64,000 nt of DNA from Sphingobacteriaceae bacterium DW12 (GCA_000783305.1 JROE01000007.1:62001-126000), one strand, 5' to 3'. Counted from the stretch's first letter, positions 1 through 9,431 are shown. Program-made: numbers and translations. Notes: a model not told the origin generated them from the sequence alone.

Positions 1-20
1 TAGCTCGTTAACGTCTTTAT

Positions 21-63
21 TACTTTTGCGTCTTCATAACTTCATTTTTTACTTTTAACTTTG
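21..63 (+). promoter_or_regulatory. Two Bacteroidota -7 promoter elements ahead of hslR
   Basis: TACTTTTG at 21-28 and TAACTTTG at 56-63 both match the Bacteroidota -7 consensus TAnnTTTG. The second lies 120 bases before the likely hslR start at 183, which argues that the ATG at 72 is probably not the used start. Whether one or both boxes are active cannot be judged from sequence. Confidence 0.45.
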
Positions 64-182
64 AGTCTACCATGACATCTGAGCAATCAGATAGTGTATG
101 TTACGAAGTTGCCGACAGAGGGAAATTGATTCATAGGTCTGGGACAATAGGCAAGTTACAATATAATTATTCCAATAAAACT

Positions 183-593
183 ATGGCAGAAGAAAAGGAA
201 AAACTTAGAATAGACAAGTATTTATGGTCCATCCGGATATTTAAAACACGAAGTTTGGCAACTGAGGCATGTAAAGCAGGAAGGGTAAAGCTAAAGGGGC
301 AGAATATCAAGCCTTCTTATCCCGTCAAAGTCGGAGAGACTTATGCCATCCAGAAGGGCGCAGAGCGTCGGGTGATTAAGGTTGTGGGGTTACTAGAACG
401 TCGGGTGGATGCCAAGACAGCAGTACAATTTTATGAAGATCATACTCCTTTGGAAGAGACTTATGCTTATAAGTCTGTCTTTCTTCAACCTGTCTTGCAA
501 CGAGACAGAGGAGCTGGACGACCTACCAAACGAGATAGACGAGATATTGAGGGTCTTCAAAATGAATGGTGGGAATCTCTTGAGGATGATTAG
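183..593 (+). CDS. hslR: S4-domain RNA-binding protein, Hsp15 family
   Basis: A 136-residue protein, close to the 133 residues of E. coli Hsp15. The N-terminal half is an S4 domain: RIDKYLWSIRIFKTRSLA and the following GRVKLKGQNIKPS match the family pattern for binding structured RNA. The C-terminal tail is basic (GRPTKRDRRD), as in Hsp15. The known family member binds free 50S subunits that carry a nascent chain and helps recycle stalled ribosomes; that role is inferred here. The frame is open upstream to an ATG at 72, but the extra 37 residues look unlike protein and homology begins just after the ATG at 183. It stands alone, followed by the sulfur cluster. Confidence 0.85.
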   Translation: MAEEKEKLRIDKYLWSIRIFKTRSLATEACKAGRVKLKGQNIKPSYPVKVGETYAIQKGAERRVIKVVGLLERRVDAKTAVQFYEDHTPLEETYAYKSVFLQPVLQRDRGAGRPTKRDRRDIEGLQNEWWESLEDD

Positions 594-615
594 GGAATAC
601 AATATCCGAAGTTGT

Positions 616-659
616 GTAACTTAAGTAGCCAAACTATTGAGGTTTAAAGCTGATCTTTG
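616..659 (+). promoter_or_regulatory. Crp-type operator plus -7 box ahead of the YeeE/YedE genes
   Basis: GTAAC-N4-GTAGC at 616-629 is an imperfect copy of the palindrome GTAAC-N4-GTTAC found before the TauE gene. A -7-like box GATCTTTG (one mismatch to TAnnTTTG) lies at 652-659. The distance from operator centre to box is 29.5 bases, identical to the second site at 2410-2453, which places the operator at -41.5 if transcription starts 5 bases after the box. The likely regulator is the Crp/Fnr protein encoded at 1728-2354. The right half-site is weak. Confidence 0.5.
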
Positions 660-737
660 TAGAAAATAAAAAGCATATGGGAGCGATTTCGAATACTAAA
701 GGGGAGCTCTCATCTGCAAAAGATAAAAAATGATGAT

Positions 738-1289
738 ATGGAATTGATTTATGGTCCATGGCCGTGGTATATAGGCGGTCCGCTTGTAGCGTTTTCTATG
801 ATTGCACTTATTTTATTGGGCAAGAATTTCGGTGTTTCGGCTAATTTTAGGACCATGTGCGCTATACTGGGTGCAGGGAAAACGTCGGATTTTTTTAGAT
901 TCGAGTGGAAATCCCAAATCTGGAATTTGTTGATTTTAGGTGGTGCCGTGATAGGTGGGTATGTAGGTGCGCATCTATTGTCCAATGGACAGCAGGTACC
1001 GGATATCAGTCCAGATACTATCGCTCACCTTCAAGGTTTGGGATTTGCCAGTGCAGGGCAAGCTTATGCGCCAACAGAGCTCTATGAGGATTTGACCATC
1101 AAATCTTTGGGCCTATTGCTTTTTGGTGGCATATTGGTGGGGTTTGGTACTCGATATGCTGGGGGGTGTACATCTGGTCATGCCATTTCAGGACTTAGCG
1201 ATTTACAATTACCGTCCCTAATTGCCGTTATCGGTTTTTTTATAGGAGGATTGGTGATGGTACATCTTCTATTTCCCTTTATTTTTTAA
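738..1289 (+). CDS. YeeE/YedE-family sulfur transporter, first half
   Basis: A 183-residue membrane protein with about five hydrophobic segments and the family motif RYAGGCTSGHAISG near residues 139-152 (Cys144); another Cys sits at 41. YeeE/YedE proteins import thiosulfate or related sulfur compounds through conserved cysteines in the membrane. Full-length members have about 350 residues and two pseudo-repeats. Here the halves are separate genes, and the partner begins 10 bases downstream. The pair probably assembles into one transporter. Position at the head of a cluster with a persulfide dioxygenase supports a sulfur substrate; the exact substrate is not shown by the sequence. Confidence 0.85.
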   Translation: MELIYGPWPWYIGGPLVAFSMIALILLGKNFGVSANFRTMCAILGAGKTSDFFRFEWKSQIWNLLILGGAVIGGYVGAHLLSNGQQVPDISPDTIAHLQGLGFASAGQAYAPTELYEDLTIKSLGLLLFGGILVGFGTRYAGGCTSGHAISGLSDLQLPSLIAVIGFFIGGLVMVHLLFPFIF

Positions 1290-1299
1290 GTATTAAGAC

Positions 1300-1713
1300 A
1301 TGAGAAAATTGATTTTTATCTTTATCGGATTAATCTTAGGATTGACGATGTACAAGGCTGAAGCAGCATCTTGGTTTAGGATATATGAAATGTTTAGCTT
1401 CCAGTCCTTTCATATGTATGGATTCATCGGTTCGGCTCTGCTTATTGGGATTGGGGGAATCCAGTGGATCAAAAGGAAGAGTATAAAGGACATCGATGGC
1501 CATGCTATTGCGATACAACCCAAAGAAAAAGTATTTAAACGGTACCTATTTGGAGGAATTAGTTTTGGACTGGGTTGGGCCTTAGTTGGAGCGTGCCCTT
1601 TGCCAATGTTTGTGTTAATCGGCGCTGGGGTGTTTCCGATTTTAATCGTTATTTTCGGAACTATTTTCGGAACCTGGATGTATGGAATGCTGCGTAATAA
1701 ATTACCTCATTAA
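1300..1713 (+). CDS. YeeE/YedE-family sulfur transporter, second half
   Basis: A 137-residue membrane protein with about four hydrophobic segments. The motif GWALVGACPLPMFVLIGAG (residues 92-110, Cys99) corresponds to the conserved cysteine region of the C-terminal half of YeeE/YedE proteins. It follows the first half by 10 bases and precedes the Crp/Fnr regulator by 14 bases, so the three genes are almost surely one transcript. The residues after the first hydrophobic stretch (TMYKAEAASWFRIYEMF) match the usual start of this half, so I see no truncation. Confidence 0.82.
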   Translation: MRKLIFIFIGLILGLTMYKAEAASWFRIYEMFSFQSFHMYGFIGSALLIGIGGIQWIKRKSIKDIDGHAIAIQPKEKVFKRYLFGGISFGLGWALVGACPLPMFVLIGAGVFPILIVIFGTIFGTWMYGMLRNKLPH

Positions 1714-1727
1714 AAAAAGATAGTATA

Positions 1728-2354
1728 ATGCATGCGGCACTTTTACAGGCCTATCAATCCGTCTTTGAGCCTAGACTCTTGGCCGAGATTGAGGAAAGCG
1801 CACGTTTTATGGAGTATAAAACAGGCGATACGATCATAGATGTTGGACAATATGTAAAGATGATGCCTTTGCTTATTAATGGCGCTATCAAAATATTGCG
1901 TGAAGATGCGCGCGAAGGGGAGTTGCTGTTGTATTTTTTGGAAAGAGGTGATACTTGTGCGATGACATTGGCTTGTTGTCTGGGCAATAAGAGAAGTGAA
2001 ATCAAAGCTATCGCTGAACGTGATGTGTTGGTAGCGATGGTGCCGATTACTAAGATGGAGGAATGGCTGGCCAAATATGGGACATGGCGTAATTTTGTGT
2101 TTTCCAGTTACAATAATAGGTTTGAAGAGATGCTAGGTGCAATTGATAATCTGGCTTTTCATAAAATGGATAGTCGAATTATGAACTATTTGGAAGAATT
2201 GGCCAAAGTAGGTCAAAGTCGTACTATAAACAAGTCCCATCAAGAGATAGCCGATGCGCTCAATACTTCGCGTGTAGTCGTATCCCGTATTTTGAAAGTT
2301 TTTGAAAATGAAGGAAAGATAAGGCTGAATCGAAATACCATTGATCTCTCTTGA
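1728..2354 (+). CDS. Crp/Fnr-family transcriptional regulator
   Basis: A 208-residue protein with an N-terminal cyclic-nucleotide-binding-like beta-roll (about 1-115), a long dimer helix (about 120-150) and a winged helix-turn-helix (about 160-208; NKSHQEIADALNTSRVVVSRILK). The sensor domain has three cysteines, Cys77 and the adjacent Cys83-Cys84, in the segment DTCAMTLACC. The PRSR-type cAMP phosphate-binding loop is not apparent, so cAMP is an unlikely ligand. Lying between sulfur transporters and persulfide-oxidising genes, it may sense reactive sulfur through those cysteines; this is inference. Two matching palindromes, at 616 and 2410, are the likely targets, implying activation of both halves of the cluster and of its own gene. 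Confidence 0.88.
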   Translation: MHAALLQAYQSVFEPRLLAEIEESARFMEYKTGDTIIDVGQYVKMMPLLINGAIKILREDAREGELLLYFLERGDTCAMTLACCLGNKRSEIKAIAERDVLVAMVPITKMEEWLAKYGTWRNFVFSSYNNRFEEMLGAIDNLAFHKMDSRIMNYLEELAKVGQSRTINKSHQEIADALNTSRVVVSRILKVFENEGKIRLNRNTIDLS

Positions 2355-2409
2355 GAGTTGGATGGAAATCCCACCTCCCCTCGAAGTGCTCACTTGATAA
2401 TCACCTGTT

Positions 2410-2453
2410 GTAACAAATGTTACCGTTTTAGTGGGCGGAGCTGAATAGCTTTG
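2410..2453 (+). promoter_or_regulatory. Class II Crp-type operator and promoter ahead of the TauE gene
   Basis: GTAACAAATGTTAC at 2410-2423 is a palindrome with 6-base arms (GTAACA/TGTTAC). A perfect -7 box TAGCTTTG follows at 2446-2453, and a T-rich -33 region (TTTT at 2426-2429) lies just after the palindrome. If transcription starts 5 bases after the box, at 2458, the palindrome centres at -41.5, the standard class II activator position. It lies directly after the Crp/Fnr gene, as expected for its target. Confidence 0.65.
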
Positions 2454-2476
2454 TAGTCTAATCATTAAAAGAGAAA

Positions 2477-3271
2477 ATGGAAATAGTCGCGTACTTGTTA
2501 GCAGTATTGATTGGAATATCACTTGGTATGATCGGTAGTGGTGGGTCTATATTGACTGTTCCAATATTGGTTTACTTGTTGGATATCGATCCTATACTCG
2601 CGACTGCCTATTCTTTATTTATCGTAGGTTTGACATCGTTGGTGGGCGGAGTCACGCAGACGATTCACAGACAAGTAGATTATAGAATGGTATTTCTCTT
2701 TGGGGTACCTTCTATTATGATGGTCTTGATAACTAGAGGATATTTGGTGCCATTGATTCCCGAGCATATTCTGTCGGTTGGTAAATTTGAATTGACAAAG
2801 GGAGCGTTGATCATGTTACTATTCGCAGGGATTATGTTGTTGGCTTCGATTTCAATGATTCGAACTAAAGATTGTTCGCTTCAAGAAAATCATACTCTGG
2901 ATTATCAACAGATCGTAATCAAAGGCGGTTTCTTGGGGTTGGTGACAGGTATGGTCGGGGCAGGGGGCGGATTTTTGATTATTCCTGCATTAGTTCTTTT
3001 TGGGGGAATGCCAATGAAGAAAGCGGTTGGGACATCGTTGTTGATTATAGCCTTTAATTCGTTGATAGGGTTTGTAGGTTTTATTGAGATAGATGGACAT
3101 CAAGTGGACTGGAAATTGTTGCTTATCTTTTCACTGGCGGCTATTTTGGGGATTCTGATAGGAACACTAATCGCGAAGAGAGTAAGTGGGCAACGACTTA
3201 AGACTATATTTGGATGGTTTGTTTTGGGCATGGGGCTGTTGATATTGGTTGAGGAGGTTTTTAATATTTAG
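2477..3271 (+). CDS. TauE/SafE (TSUP) family anion permease
   Basis: A 264-residue membrane protein with about eight hydrophobic segments in two related halves. Both halves carry the TSUP glycine-rich signature: GISLGMIGSGGSILTVPIL near the N-terminus and GLVTGMVGAGGGFLIIPAL near residue 155. Family members move sulfite, sulfoacetate or other organosulfur anions. It lies 31 bases before the persulfide dioxygenase-rhodanese gene and has its own promoter, so it probably exports sulfite or thiosulfate made by that enzyme. A TauE homologue occupies the same position in the staphylococcal cst sulfide-detoxification operon; that comparison is from known biology. Confidence 0.88.
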   Translation: MEIVAYLLAVLIGISLGMIGSGGSILTVPILVYLLDIDPILATAYSLFIVGLTSLVGGVTQTIHRQVDYRMVFLFGVPSIMMVLITRGYLVPLIPEHILSVGKFELTKGALIMLLFAGIMLLASISMIRTKDCSLQENHTLDYQQIVIKGGFLGLVTGMVGAGGGFLIIPALVLFGGMPMKKAVGTSLLIIAFNSLIGFVGFIEIDGHQVDWKLLLIFSLAAILGILIGTLIAKRVSGQRLKTIFGWFVLGMGLLILVEEVFNI

Positions 3272-3302
3272 AAGAAGTAGACATTAACGAAAGGTATTTA
3301 CT

Positions 3303-4688
3303 ATGTTTTTTGAACGTATATATGATGAGAGTCTAGCTCAAGCGAGTTATATAATAGGCTGTCAAGCAAAAGGAGTGGCCATTGTCATTGATCCTAAAAG
3401 AGATGTTGATACTTATCTAGAAGTAGCTAATCGAAACAAACTAGAAATCACGAACGTGACCGAGACGCATATACATGCAGATTTTTTAAGTGGCTCAAGG
3501 GAACTAGTCGCGGCCACAGGGGCCTCGTTACACCTGTCAGATGAGGGGGGGAGCGAATGGCAGTATGAATTTGATCATATCGGGCTGAAAGATGGAGATG
3601 TGATAAAGATAGGAAATCTAACGCTAGAGGTGATGCATACACCGGGGCATACACCTGAGAGTATCAGTTTTGTACTAACGGATCACCCTGCTTCGGATTT
3701 ACCCATTATGGTATTCACAGGTGACTTTGTATTTGTTGGAGATATCGGGCGTCCTGATTTATTGGAGAAGGCGGCCGGTTGGAAAGGTACATCCGAAGTT
3801 GGCGCAAAGCAAATGTTTCATTCATTACAACGTTTCTTAACATTACCTGACTACGTGCAGTTGTGGCCAGGACATGGAGCCGGCTCTTCTTGTGGGAAGG
3901 CTCTAGGTGCTGTCCCTAGTAGTACAGTCGGTTATGAGCGTATCCGCAATTGGGCACTGTTACAAACGAATGAAGAGCAGTTTGTGATGGAATTATTAGA
4001 AGGGCAACCTGAGGCACCGACCTATTTTGCGATGATGAAAAAACTCAATAAGATCGAGCGACCTTTGCTTGTGGAGGTTCCAAGGGTCCCCTTGTTGAGA
4101 AATCAACAATTTCAGGAATATCAACGGGAGGGGGCCGTCATAATCGATACACGTCCTAAGGATATCTTTGCCAAGGGACACCTTGAGGGGGCACTTAATA
4201 TTCAATTTAGGCAATCTTTTGCTACATGGGCTGGATGGACCATCGCATATGACAAACCTATTATACTTCTTGCTGCCTCTGAGCATATAGAACAGCTTAC
4301 CCGATTGCTTATGCGGATTGGGTTAGACCGTGTAGTAGGTTACATTTCGGGAATGGAGGGATTGGACCTACCACTTCAAACTACTGAGGTGATGTCTATG
4401 GAAGAGGTGAAAGAAATCATAGGAGATAACTCTGTTCAGCTTATTGACGTACGCAGTGCCGCTGAATACGAAGCTGGACATATTCCTGGTGCCAAAAATA
4501 TCATGTGGGGAAGGATGGAACAGCATTTAGAAAACATCGATACGCATAAGGATGCTGTTATTTATTGCCAGAGTGGCGATCGGGCGACAATAGCTGCTTC
4601 GATATTAAAGAAGAACGGATTTAAGAATTTGAAGATTTATATGGGGAGTATGGCCGATTGGCGAGCAAAGGGACAAGAGGTAGATTAA
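3303..4688 (+). CDS. Persulfide dioxygenase fused to two rhodanese domains (CstB-like)
   Basis: A 461-residue cytoplasmic enzyme. Residues 1-250 form an ETHE1-type metallo-beta-lactamase fold with iron ligands THIHAD (His56, His58, Asp60), HTPGHTPES (His115), FTGD (Asp141) and WPGHGAGSSCGK (His191). Residues about 270-350 are a rhodanese-like domain whose active-site loop reads LLAASEH, so the catalytic Cys is missing. Residues about 365-461 are a second rhodanese with an intact loop, YCQSGDRA (Cys422). This MBL, pseudo-rhodanese, active rhodanese order is that of CstB, which oxidises persulfides to thiosulfate. No CstA or sulfide:quinone reductase gene is present here. Likely co-transcribed with the TauE gene. 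Confidence 0.88.
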   Translation: MFFERIYDESLAQASYIIGCQAKGVAIVIDPKRDVDTYLEVANRNKLEITNVTETHIHADFLSGSRELVAATGASLHLSDEGGSEWQYEFDHIGLKDGDVIKIGNLTLEVMHTPGHTPESISFVLTDHPASDLPIMVFTGDFVFVGDIGRPDLLEKAAGWKGTSEVGAKQMFHSLQRFLTLPDYVQLWPGHGAGSSCGKALGAVPSSTVGYERIRNWALLQTNEEQFVMELLEGQPEAPTYFAMMKKLNKIERPLLVEVPRVPLLRNQQFQEYQREGAVIIDTRPKDIFAKGHLEGALNIQFRQSFATWAGWTIAYDKPIILLAASEHIEQLTRLLMRIGLDRVVGYISGMEGLDLPLQTTEVMSMEEVKEIIGDNSVQLIDVRSAAEYEAGHIPGAKNIMWGRMEQHLENIDTHKDAVIYCQSGDRATIAASILKKNGFKNLKIYMGSMADWRAKGQEVD

Positions 4689-4690
4689 TT

Positions 4691-4731
4691 AAGAAAGAAA
4701 GGCGGCGAATGGATTTCCGCCTTTCTTTCTT
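4691..4731. terminator. Bidirectional terminator between the CstB-like gene and mtgA
   Basis: A perfect 15-base stem (4691-4705 with 4717-4731, arm AAGAAAGAAAGGCGG) closes an 11-base loop. The genes converge, and the right arm runs into the mtgA stop codon (4730-4732). The A-rich outer stem gives a U-rich tail in either direction. Confidence 0.85.
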
Positions 4732-5458
4732 ATTCGGGTATGTTAGAATGCCCCATGTACCGTACGATTCGATTTGCTTTGCCGTTGACATACGGTGATG
4801 GATTTCTCGCATCCCATTTTTGAGGGCTTGGCAAGATTGCAATGATGAGGGCAGCCTCTTTCTTGGTCAAGCTCTTGGCTGATTTATGGAAATAATACTG
4901 AGCCGCAGCTTCGGCACCATATACACCTTGCCCCATTTCGATTACATTGAGATAGACTTCAAGAATTCTCTTTTTGCTCCAAAGAAGCTCTATCAAAAAA
5001 GTAAAGTACGTTTCAAAGCCTTTTCTTACCCAAGAGCGATCAGGCCAGAGAAATACATTTTTGGCGACTTGTTGGCTGATGGTGCTACCACCGCGAAGCT
5101 TCTTTCCACTTTGGTTTTTCTCAAGGGCTGTCTGTATTGCTTTTACATCAAAACCATTGTGATCCATAAAGCGAGCATCTTCGCTGGCGATTGCCGCTCT
5201 TTTGAGATTGTTCGAGAGTTCATCATAGTCCAACCATTCTTTTTCTAATTTCCATTCTTTGCCTGCACCTTTGCGTTCGAAACCTCGTTTGAGCATTAGA
5301 TAGGTGACGGGAGGGTCAATGAAACGCAAACAGATAACCCAAAAGATAGTCAGCGCAAAAAAGCCTCCAACGACACGTAGTGTCCATTTCAATATCTTTT
5401 TCTTTAAATCCTGTGTGCCGGATTTACGTTTGACTTTGTTTCCTCTTCTGATAGCCAT
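4730..5458 (-). CDS. mtgA: Monofunctional peptidoglycan glycosyltransferase
   Basis: A 242-residue protein with a basic N-terminus, one membrane anchor (about 27-46) and a single GT51 domain. Key motifs are EDARFMDHNGFD (catalytic Glu93), GGSTISQQVAKN, then KRILEVYLNVIEMGQGVYGAEAAA. It polymerises lipid II into glycan strands at the periplasmic face of the inner membrane and has no transpeptidase domain, so it relies on penicillin-binding proteins for cross-linking. Length matches E. coli MtgA. It is a single gene sharing a terminator with the convergent sulfur cluster and diverging from mutS. Confidence 0.95.
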   Translation of the reverse strand: MAIRRGNKVKRKSGTQDLKKKILKWTLRVVGGFFALTIFWVICLRFIDPPVTYLMLKRGFERKGAGKEWKLEKEWLDYDELSNNLKRAAIASEDARFMDHNGFDVKAIQTALEKNQSGKKLRGGSTISQQVAKNVFLWPDRSWVRKGFETYFTFLIELLWSKKRILEVYLNVIEMGQGVYGAEAAAQYYFHKSAKSLTKKEAALIIAILPSPQKWDARNPSPYVNGKANRIVRYMGHSNIPE

Positions 5459-5694
5459 TTACCTACTCTGTTTTTTGCTGCAAACTTAAGCTGTATTAAG
5501 CATTGTTGATACATTTATTTTAAAATACCTGTATTTGTACTTATCATAGTGTCAATCCTCATAAAATATAGAATTCCTGATGGCCTTGGAATATATAGTT
5601 GTTGAGGAAAAAGATTAGGAATGACTTTACCCTTGATAAGTTGCCTAATTGGTACATTTCTCTTATTTTTACGACTTATCTAAATTCAATAAAA

Positions 5695-8304
5695 TTGGCA
5701 AAGGCAGTGAAGAAAGAAACCCCTCTTATGCAACAGTATAATGCGATAAAGGTTAAATATCCTGGAGCATTATTATTATTCAGAGTAGGAGACTTTTATG
5801 AAACGTTTGGTGAGGATGCGATTAAAGCCGCGGGTATTTTAGGGATTGTACTAACAAAAAGGGGCAACGGAACGGAATCGGAAACTGCTTTGGCTGGATT
5901 TCCGCATCACTCTTTAGAAACTTATTTACCTAAATTGGTAAGAGCGGGACAGCGGGTCGCCATATGTGATCAGCTAGAAGACCCAAAGATGACCAAAACT
6001 ATTGTAAAAAGGGGAGTGACCGAACTTGTGACGCCTGGAGTATCCTATAGTGACAATATCGTTCATCAAAAATCCAACAACTACCTTGCATCTGTCTTTT
6101 TTGAAAAAAATATATTAGGGGTATCCTTTTTGGATATCTCTACCGGTGAATTCTTGGTTGCGCAAGGAAGCAGCAACTATGTTGATAAACTTTTGCAAGG
6201 CTTTAAGCCGACTGAGGTTATCCTACCTAAAAAACAGCTGAAGGAATTTACAGAGGCATTTGGAAGTCATTTCTATACGTACACCTTAGATGAGTGGCCT
6301 TATACGGGCGACTATGCTTCAGAGAATTTGCTCAAACATTTTGAAGTGAACTCGATGAAGGGGTTCGGGATTGAACGAATGCCTGTTGGAATAGTAAGTG
6401 CTGGAGTAGCTTTACATTATTTAAATGAGACCGAACACCGTAATCTACAGCATATCTCCAATATTTCAAGGATAGAAGAAGATCGTTACATGTGGTTGGA
6501 TCGCTTCACGATACGTAATTTGGAATTAATTGGCTCGGCCAATGATAATGCAACCACGCTATCAGATGTACTCGATCATACCTCGTCTCCAATGGGAGCT
6601 CGGCTATTGAAAAGATGGATTGTGATGCCTTTGAAAGATAAGAAATCAATTCAAGAGCGATTGAATACGGTCGATTATTTTTATCAAAATCAACCCCTAC
6701 GGGATGAGTTGATAAAGGAAATCAAGCAAGTAGGTGACCTCGAACGATTGATTAGTAAGATTGGTTTGCAAAAAGCAAATCCTCGAGAAATCGTACAGCT
6801 TAAACGATCGCTATTCGCCATAGAAAAATTAAAAGAACTCACACAGGCGACGGATTCTGAAGCTTTGCATGTGATTGCTGAACAACTCAATCCATGCCTC
6901 TTGATCCGTGAAAAGATTGAGCGTGAGATACAGTCCGAACCCCCAGTGGCCTTGAACAAAGGTAATGTCATGGCCGATGGTATAGATGCCGAAATGGATC
7001 GATTGCGTAAGATTGCATTTGGAGGCAAGGATTACTTACTCGAAATCCAACGGAGAGAGTCGGAAGCTACGGGGATCCCATCTCTTAAGATAGCCTTCAA
7101 CAACGTATTTGGATACTATTTGGAGGTGACCAATACCCATAAGGACAAGGTGCCTGAAGGCTGGATTCGTAAACAGACTTTGGTAAATGCAGAACGCTAC
7201 ATCACGGAAGAACTGAAGGAATATGAGGAACAGATTCTTGGTGCCGAAGAAAAAATCCAAGCTATTGAAAATAGATTGTATTCCGAGCTTTTAATAGCGA
7301 TAGCGGACTATATCAAACCGATACAATTAAATGCACAACTGATTGCAAAATTGGATGTATTGTTGAATTTCGCTGTGATTGCGGAGAAAAACTATTATGT
7401 CAAGCCCGAAGTCAGCGAGAGCAAAGTGTTGGATATAAAAGGCGGAAGACACCCTGTGATTGAGCGTAACTTGCCGATTGGTGAGGACTACATTACCAAT
7501 GATACTTATCTGGATAATGATGGGCAGCAGATTATTATTATTACGGGACCGAATATGGCGGGTAAGTCCGCATTACTTCGTCAAACGGGTCTTATTGTAC
7601 TGATGACCCAAATGGGCTCTTTCGTGCCTGCAAAAGAGGCACATATCGGATTGGTTGATAAGATTTTTACAAGGGTAGGGGCTTCGGATAATTTGTCCTC
7701 TGGCGAGTCTACCTTTATGGTGGAGATGAATGAAACTGCGAGTATCATGAATAATCTTTCGGATCGAAGCCTGATATTATTGGATGAGATTGGACGAGGT
7801 ACCAGTACGTATGATGGTATATCTATTGCCTGGGCTATTGCCGAATTTTTGCACAATCACCCGACAGCAAGAGCCAAGACTCTTTTTGCGACACACTATC
7901 ACGAATTGAATGAATTGAGCACTTCAATGCCTCGAATTAAGAACTTTAATGTGACGGTGAAAGAAGTCAATAATAAGGTTATTTTTCTCCGTAAGCTGGT
8001 GCCGGGAGGTTCCGAGCATAGCTTTGGAATACACGTTGCTAAATTGGCCGGTATGCCTCCTCGATTACTTGCGCGCGCCAATGAAATCCTTAAACGGTTG
8101 GAACAGGAGCGGACAGGGGGTGAGCAAATCAAAGATAGCATGCGTAAGATACAAAAACAGGCCTATCAACTCCAGATGTTTGCCATTGATGATCCCATCC
8201 TGGAAAAGATAAGAGACATGCTGAATAATCTAGATGTCAATACCCTCACTCCGGTCGAAGCATTGATGAAACTTGATGAAATCCAGCGACTCCTAAAGAA
8301 TTAG
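5695..8304 (+). CDS. mutS: DNA mismatch repair protein MutS
   Basis: An 869-residue ATPase. The mismatch-binding motif [11 protein letters not shown] (Phe-x-Glu) lies near the N-terminus, followed by connector, lever and clamp regions. The C-terminal ATPase has Walker A GPNMAGKS, a GESTFMVEM signature, Walker [13 protein letters not shown] and the ATHYHEL histidine. It recognises mispairs and recruits MutL. I chose a TTG start at 5695 because the homologous N-terminus begins [15 protein letters not shown] right after it. An in-frame start at 5599 adds 32 residues unlike family members. The initiation codon is thus probably non-ATG. The stop overlaps the convergent gene by 4 bases. Confidence 0.95.
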   Translation: MAKAVKKETPLMQQYNAIKVKYPGALLLFRVGDFYETFGEDAIKAAGILGIVLTKRGNGTESETALAGFPHHSLETYLPKLVRAGQRVAICDQLEDPKMTKTIVKRGVTELVTPGVSYSDNIVHQKSNNYLASVFFEKNILGVSFLDISTGEFLVAQGSSNYVDKLLQGFKPTEVILPKKQLKEFTEAFGSHFYTYTLDEWPYTGDYASENLLKHFEVNSMKGFGIERMPVGIVSAGVALHYLNETEHRNLQHISNISRIEEDRYMWLDRFTIRNLELIGSANDNATTLSDVLDHTSSPMGARLLKRWIVMPLKDKKSIQERLNTVDYFYQNQPLRDELIKEIKQVGDLERLISKIGLQKANPREIVQLKRSLFAIEKLKELTQATDSEALHVIAEQLNPCLLIREKIEREIQSEPPVALNKGNVMADGIDAEMDRLRKIAFGGKDYLLEIQRRESEATGIPSLKIAFNNVFGYYLEVTNTHKDKVPEGWIRKQTLVNAERYITEELKEYEEQILGAEEKIQAIENRLYSELLIAIADYIKPIQLNAQLIAKLDVLLNFAVIAEKNYYVKPEVSESKVLDIKGGRHPVIERNLPIGEDYITNDTYLDNDGQQIIIITGPNMAGKSALLRQTGLIVLMTQMGSFVPAKEAHIGLVDKIFTRVGASDNLSSGESTFMVEMNETASIMNNLSDRSLILLDEIGRGTSTYDGISIAWAIAEFLHNHPTARAKTLFATHYHELNELSTSMPRIKNFNVTVKEVNNKVIFLRKLVPGGSEHSFGIHVAKLAGMPPRLLARANEILKRLEQERTGGEQIKDSMRKIQKQAYQLQMFAIDDPILEKIRDMLNNLDVNTLTPVEALMKLDEIQRLLKN

Positions 8305-9431
8305 AATCTGAAAAACAATTCTAAGCTGCCATAGTGTTGGTAGATATTGGTCACTAAGTTGTTGTCCCATTGATAAGGGGTATGATGGTATCCTAGCTCT
8401 AGTCCAATATAGTTTCGTTTGGATACGCGGTACATTGTAGCGAGACTAGCACCTAGATGTAAGGTGTTAACATTGTGAAATTTGGTACTTGAACCATCAC
8501 CATACTCGTCATAGTAATTGTCGTTATATACCGTTTCGGAAAGTCCGGTGGTAATCATATCCCAACCAATTACTAGTTTCGGGATTATAATGTATTTACC
8601 GCGGTCATAGACTTTGTAGCCAACATTCCCGCCCACAAAAATGCTTGCAGATGAATTGACTGAGACTACTTCATCGTACAATTGGTAGTCAAAGTTTTTG
8701 TCTGAGCTGTTGATTCGGACTTTGATGCCACCTTCAAAGATGAAGTTCCTATTTAATGAACTCATTATCGTAATGCCTAATGTAGGATTGTATCCAAATG
8801 TGGTATTACGCCCACCTAAAGGACCATACCCTCCCACATAGGCTAATATCCCTGTTTTTCTTTTGTAATGTTCTATGTCAATTTGATCTTCTGAGGGGGT
8901 ACTTAGCGCCGCTATTTCATCAAAATCATCTGCAAATAAGGCGATGAGCTTTCGCTCTTGTGGGGACCAGTCATACGAGGCTGAGGATAAGAGAGCTTGT
9001 GCCTTTAATTTCAAAAGGGAGTCGATAGGGTGACGCAGTGGTACAAAATCGTATTCTTGGGGTTGCTTTTTAAATAAATCTTGGAAATTCTTTTTATCGG
9101 TACTGTTCCATCTTTTGATAAGTTTCTGATCCAATCCATCGTTAAAATATTGAGTAATCTGGCTAGGGGTATTATTATTAGAAATGAGTGCCAATGTGAT
9201 TTTTAGACGTTGGTTGAACTCGTTTGTACCACAAGCTGCTATCATGGACTCTATTACCTGTGTACTATTGGCAAAATCATTTTTTTCCAATAGGGGTACT
9301 AATTTGGAAAGAGATTCATGCATTAGGGGTTCACATCTTTGGGCATTAGCTTGCTGAGCAGATGCAGAATACGGAGTTATCAAAATGATAAGTATCAGAT
9401 ACAGCGGATTGAACGTCAGGGTAAGTTTCAT
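8301..9431 (-). CDS. Secreted protein with outer-membrane beta-barrel-like C-terminus
   Basis: A 376-residue protein with a clear signal peptide (hydrophobic core from about residue 8, likely cleavage after SASA near residue 25). The first half of the mature protein is helical and polar. The second half (from about [23 protein letters not shown]) has alternating aromatic and polar residues and ends in FFRF, as in small outer-membrane barrels. I do not recognise a named family. The N-terminal half may be periplasmic and the barrel a membrane anchor. It converges on mutS with a 4-base overlap and has no obvious operon partner. Confidence 0.75.
   Translation of the reverse strand: MKLTLTFNPLYLILIILITPYSASAQQANAQRCEPLMHESLSKLVPLLEKNDFANSTQVIESMIAACGTNEFNQRLKITLALISNNNTPSQITQYFNDGLDQKLIKRWNSTDKKNFQDLFKKQPQEYDFVPLRHPIDSLLKLKAQALLSSASYDWSPQERKLIALFADDFDEIAALSTPSEDQIDIEHYKRKTGILAYVGGYGPLGGRNTTFGYNPTLGITIMSSLNRNFIFEGGIKVRINSSDKNFDYQLYDEVVSVNSSASIFVGGNVGYKVYDRGKYIIIPKLVIGWDMITTGLSETVYNDNYYDEYGDGSSTKFHNVNTLHLGASLATMYRVSKRNYIGLELGYHHTPYQWDNNLVTNIYQHYGSLELFFRF

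Noticed and set aside
4886-5248. A 120-codon plus-strand frame
   Set aside because: It is antisense to mtgA, whose catalytic motifs are intact.
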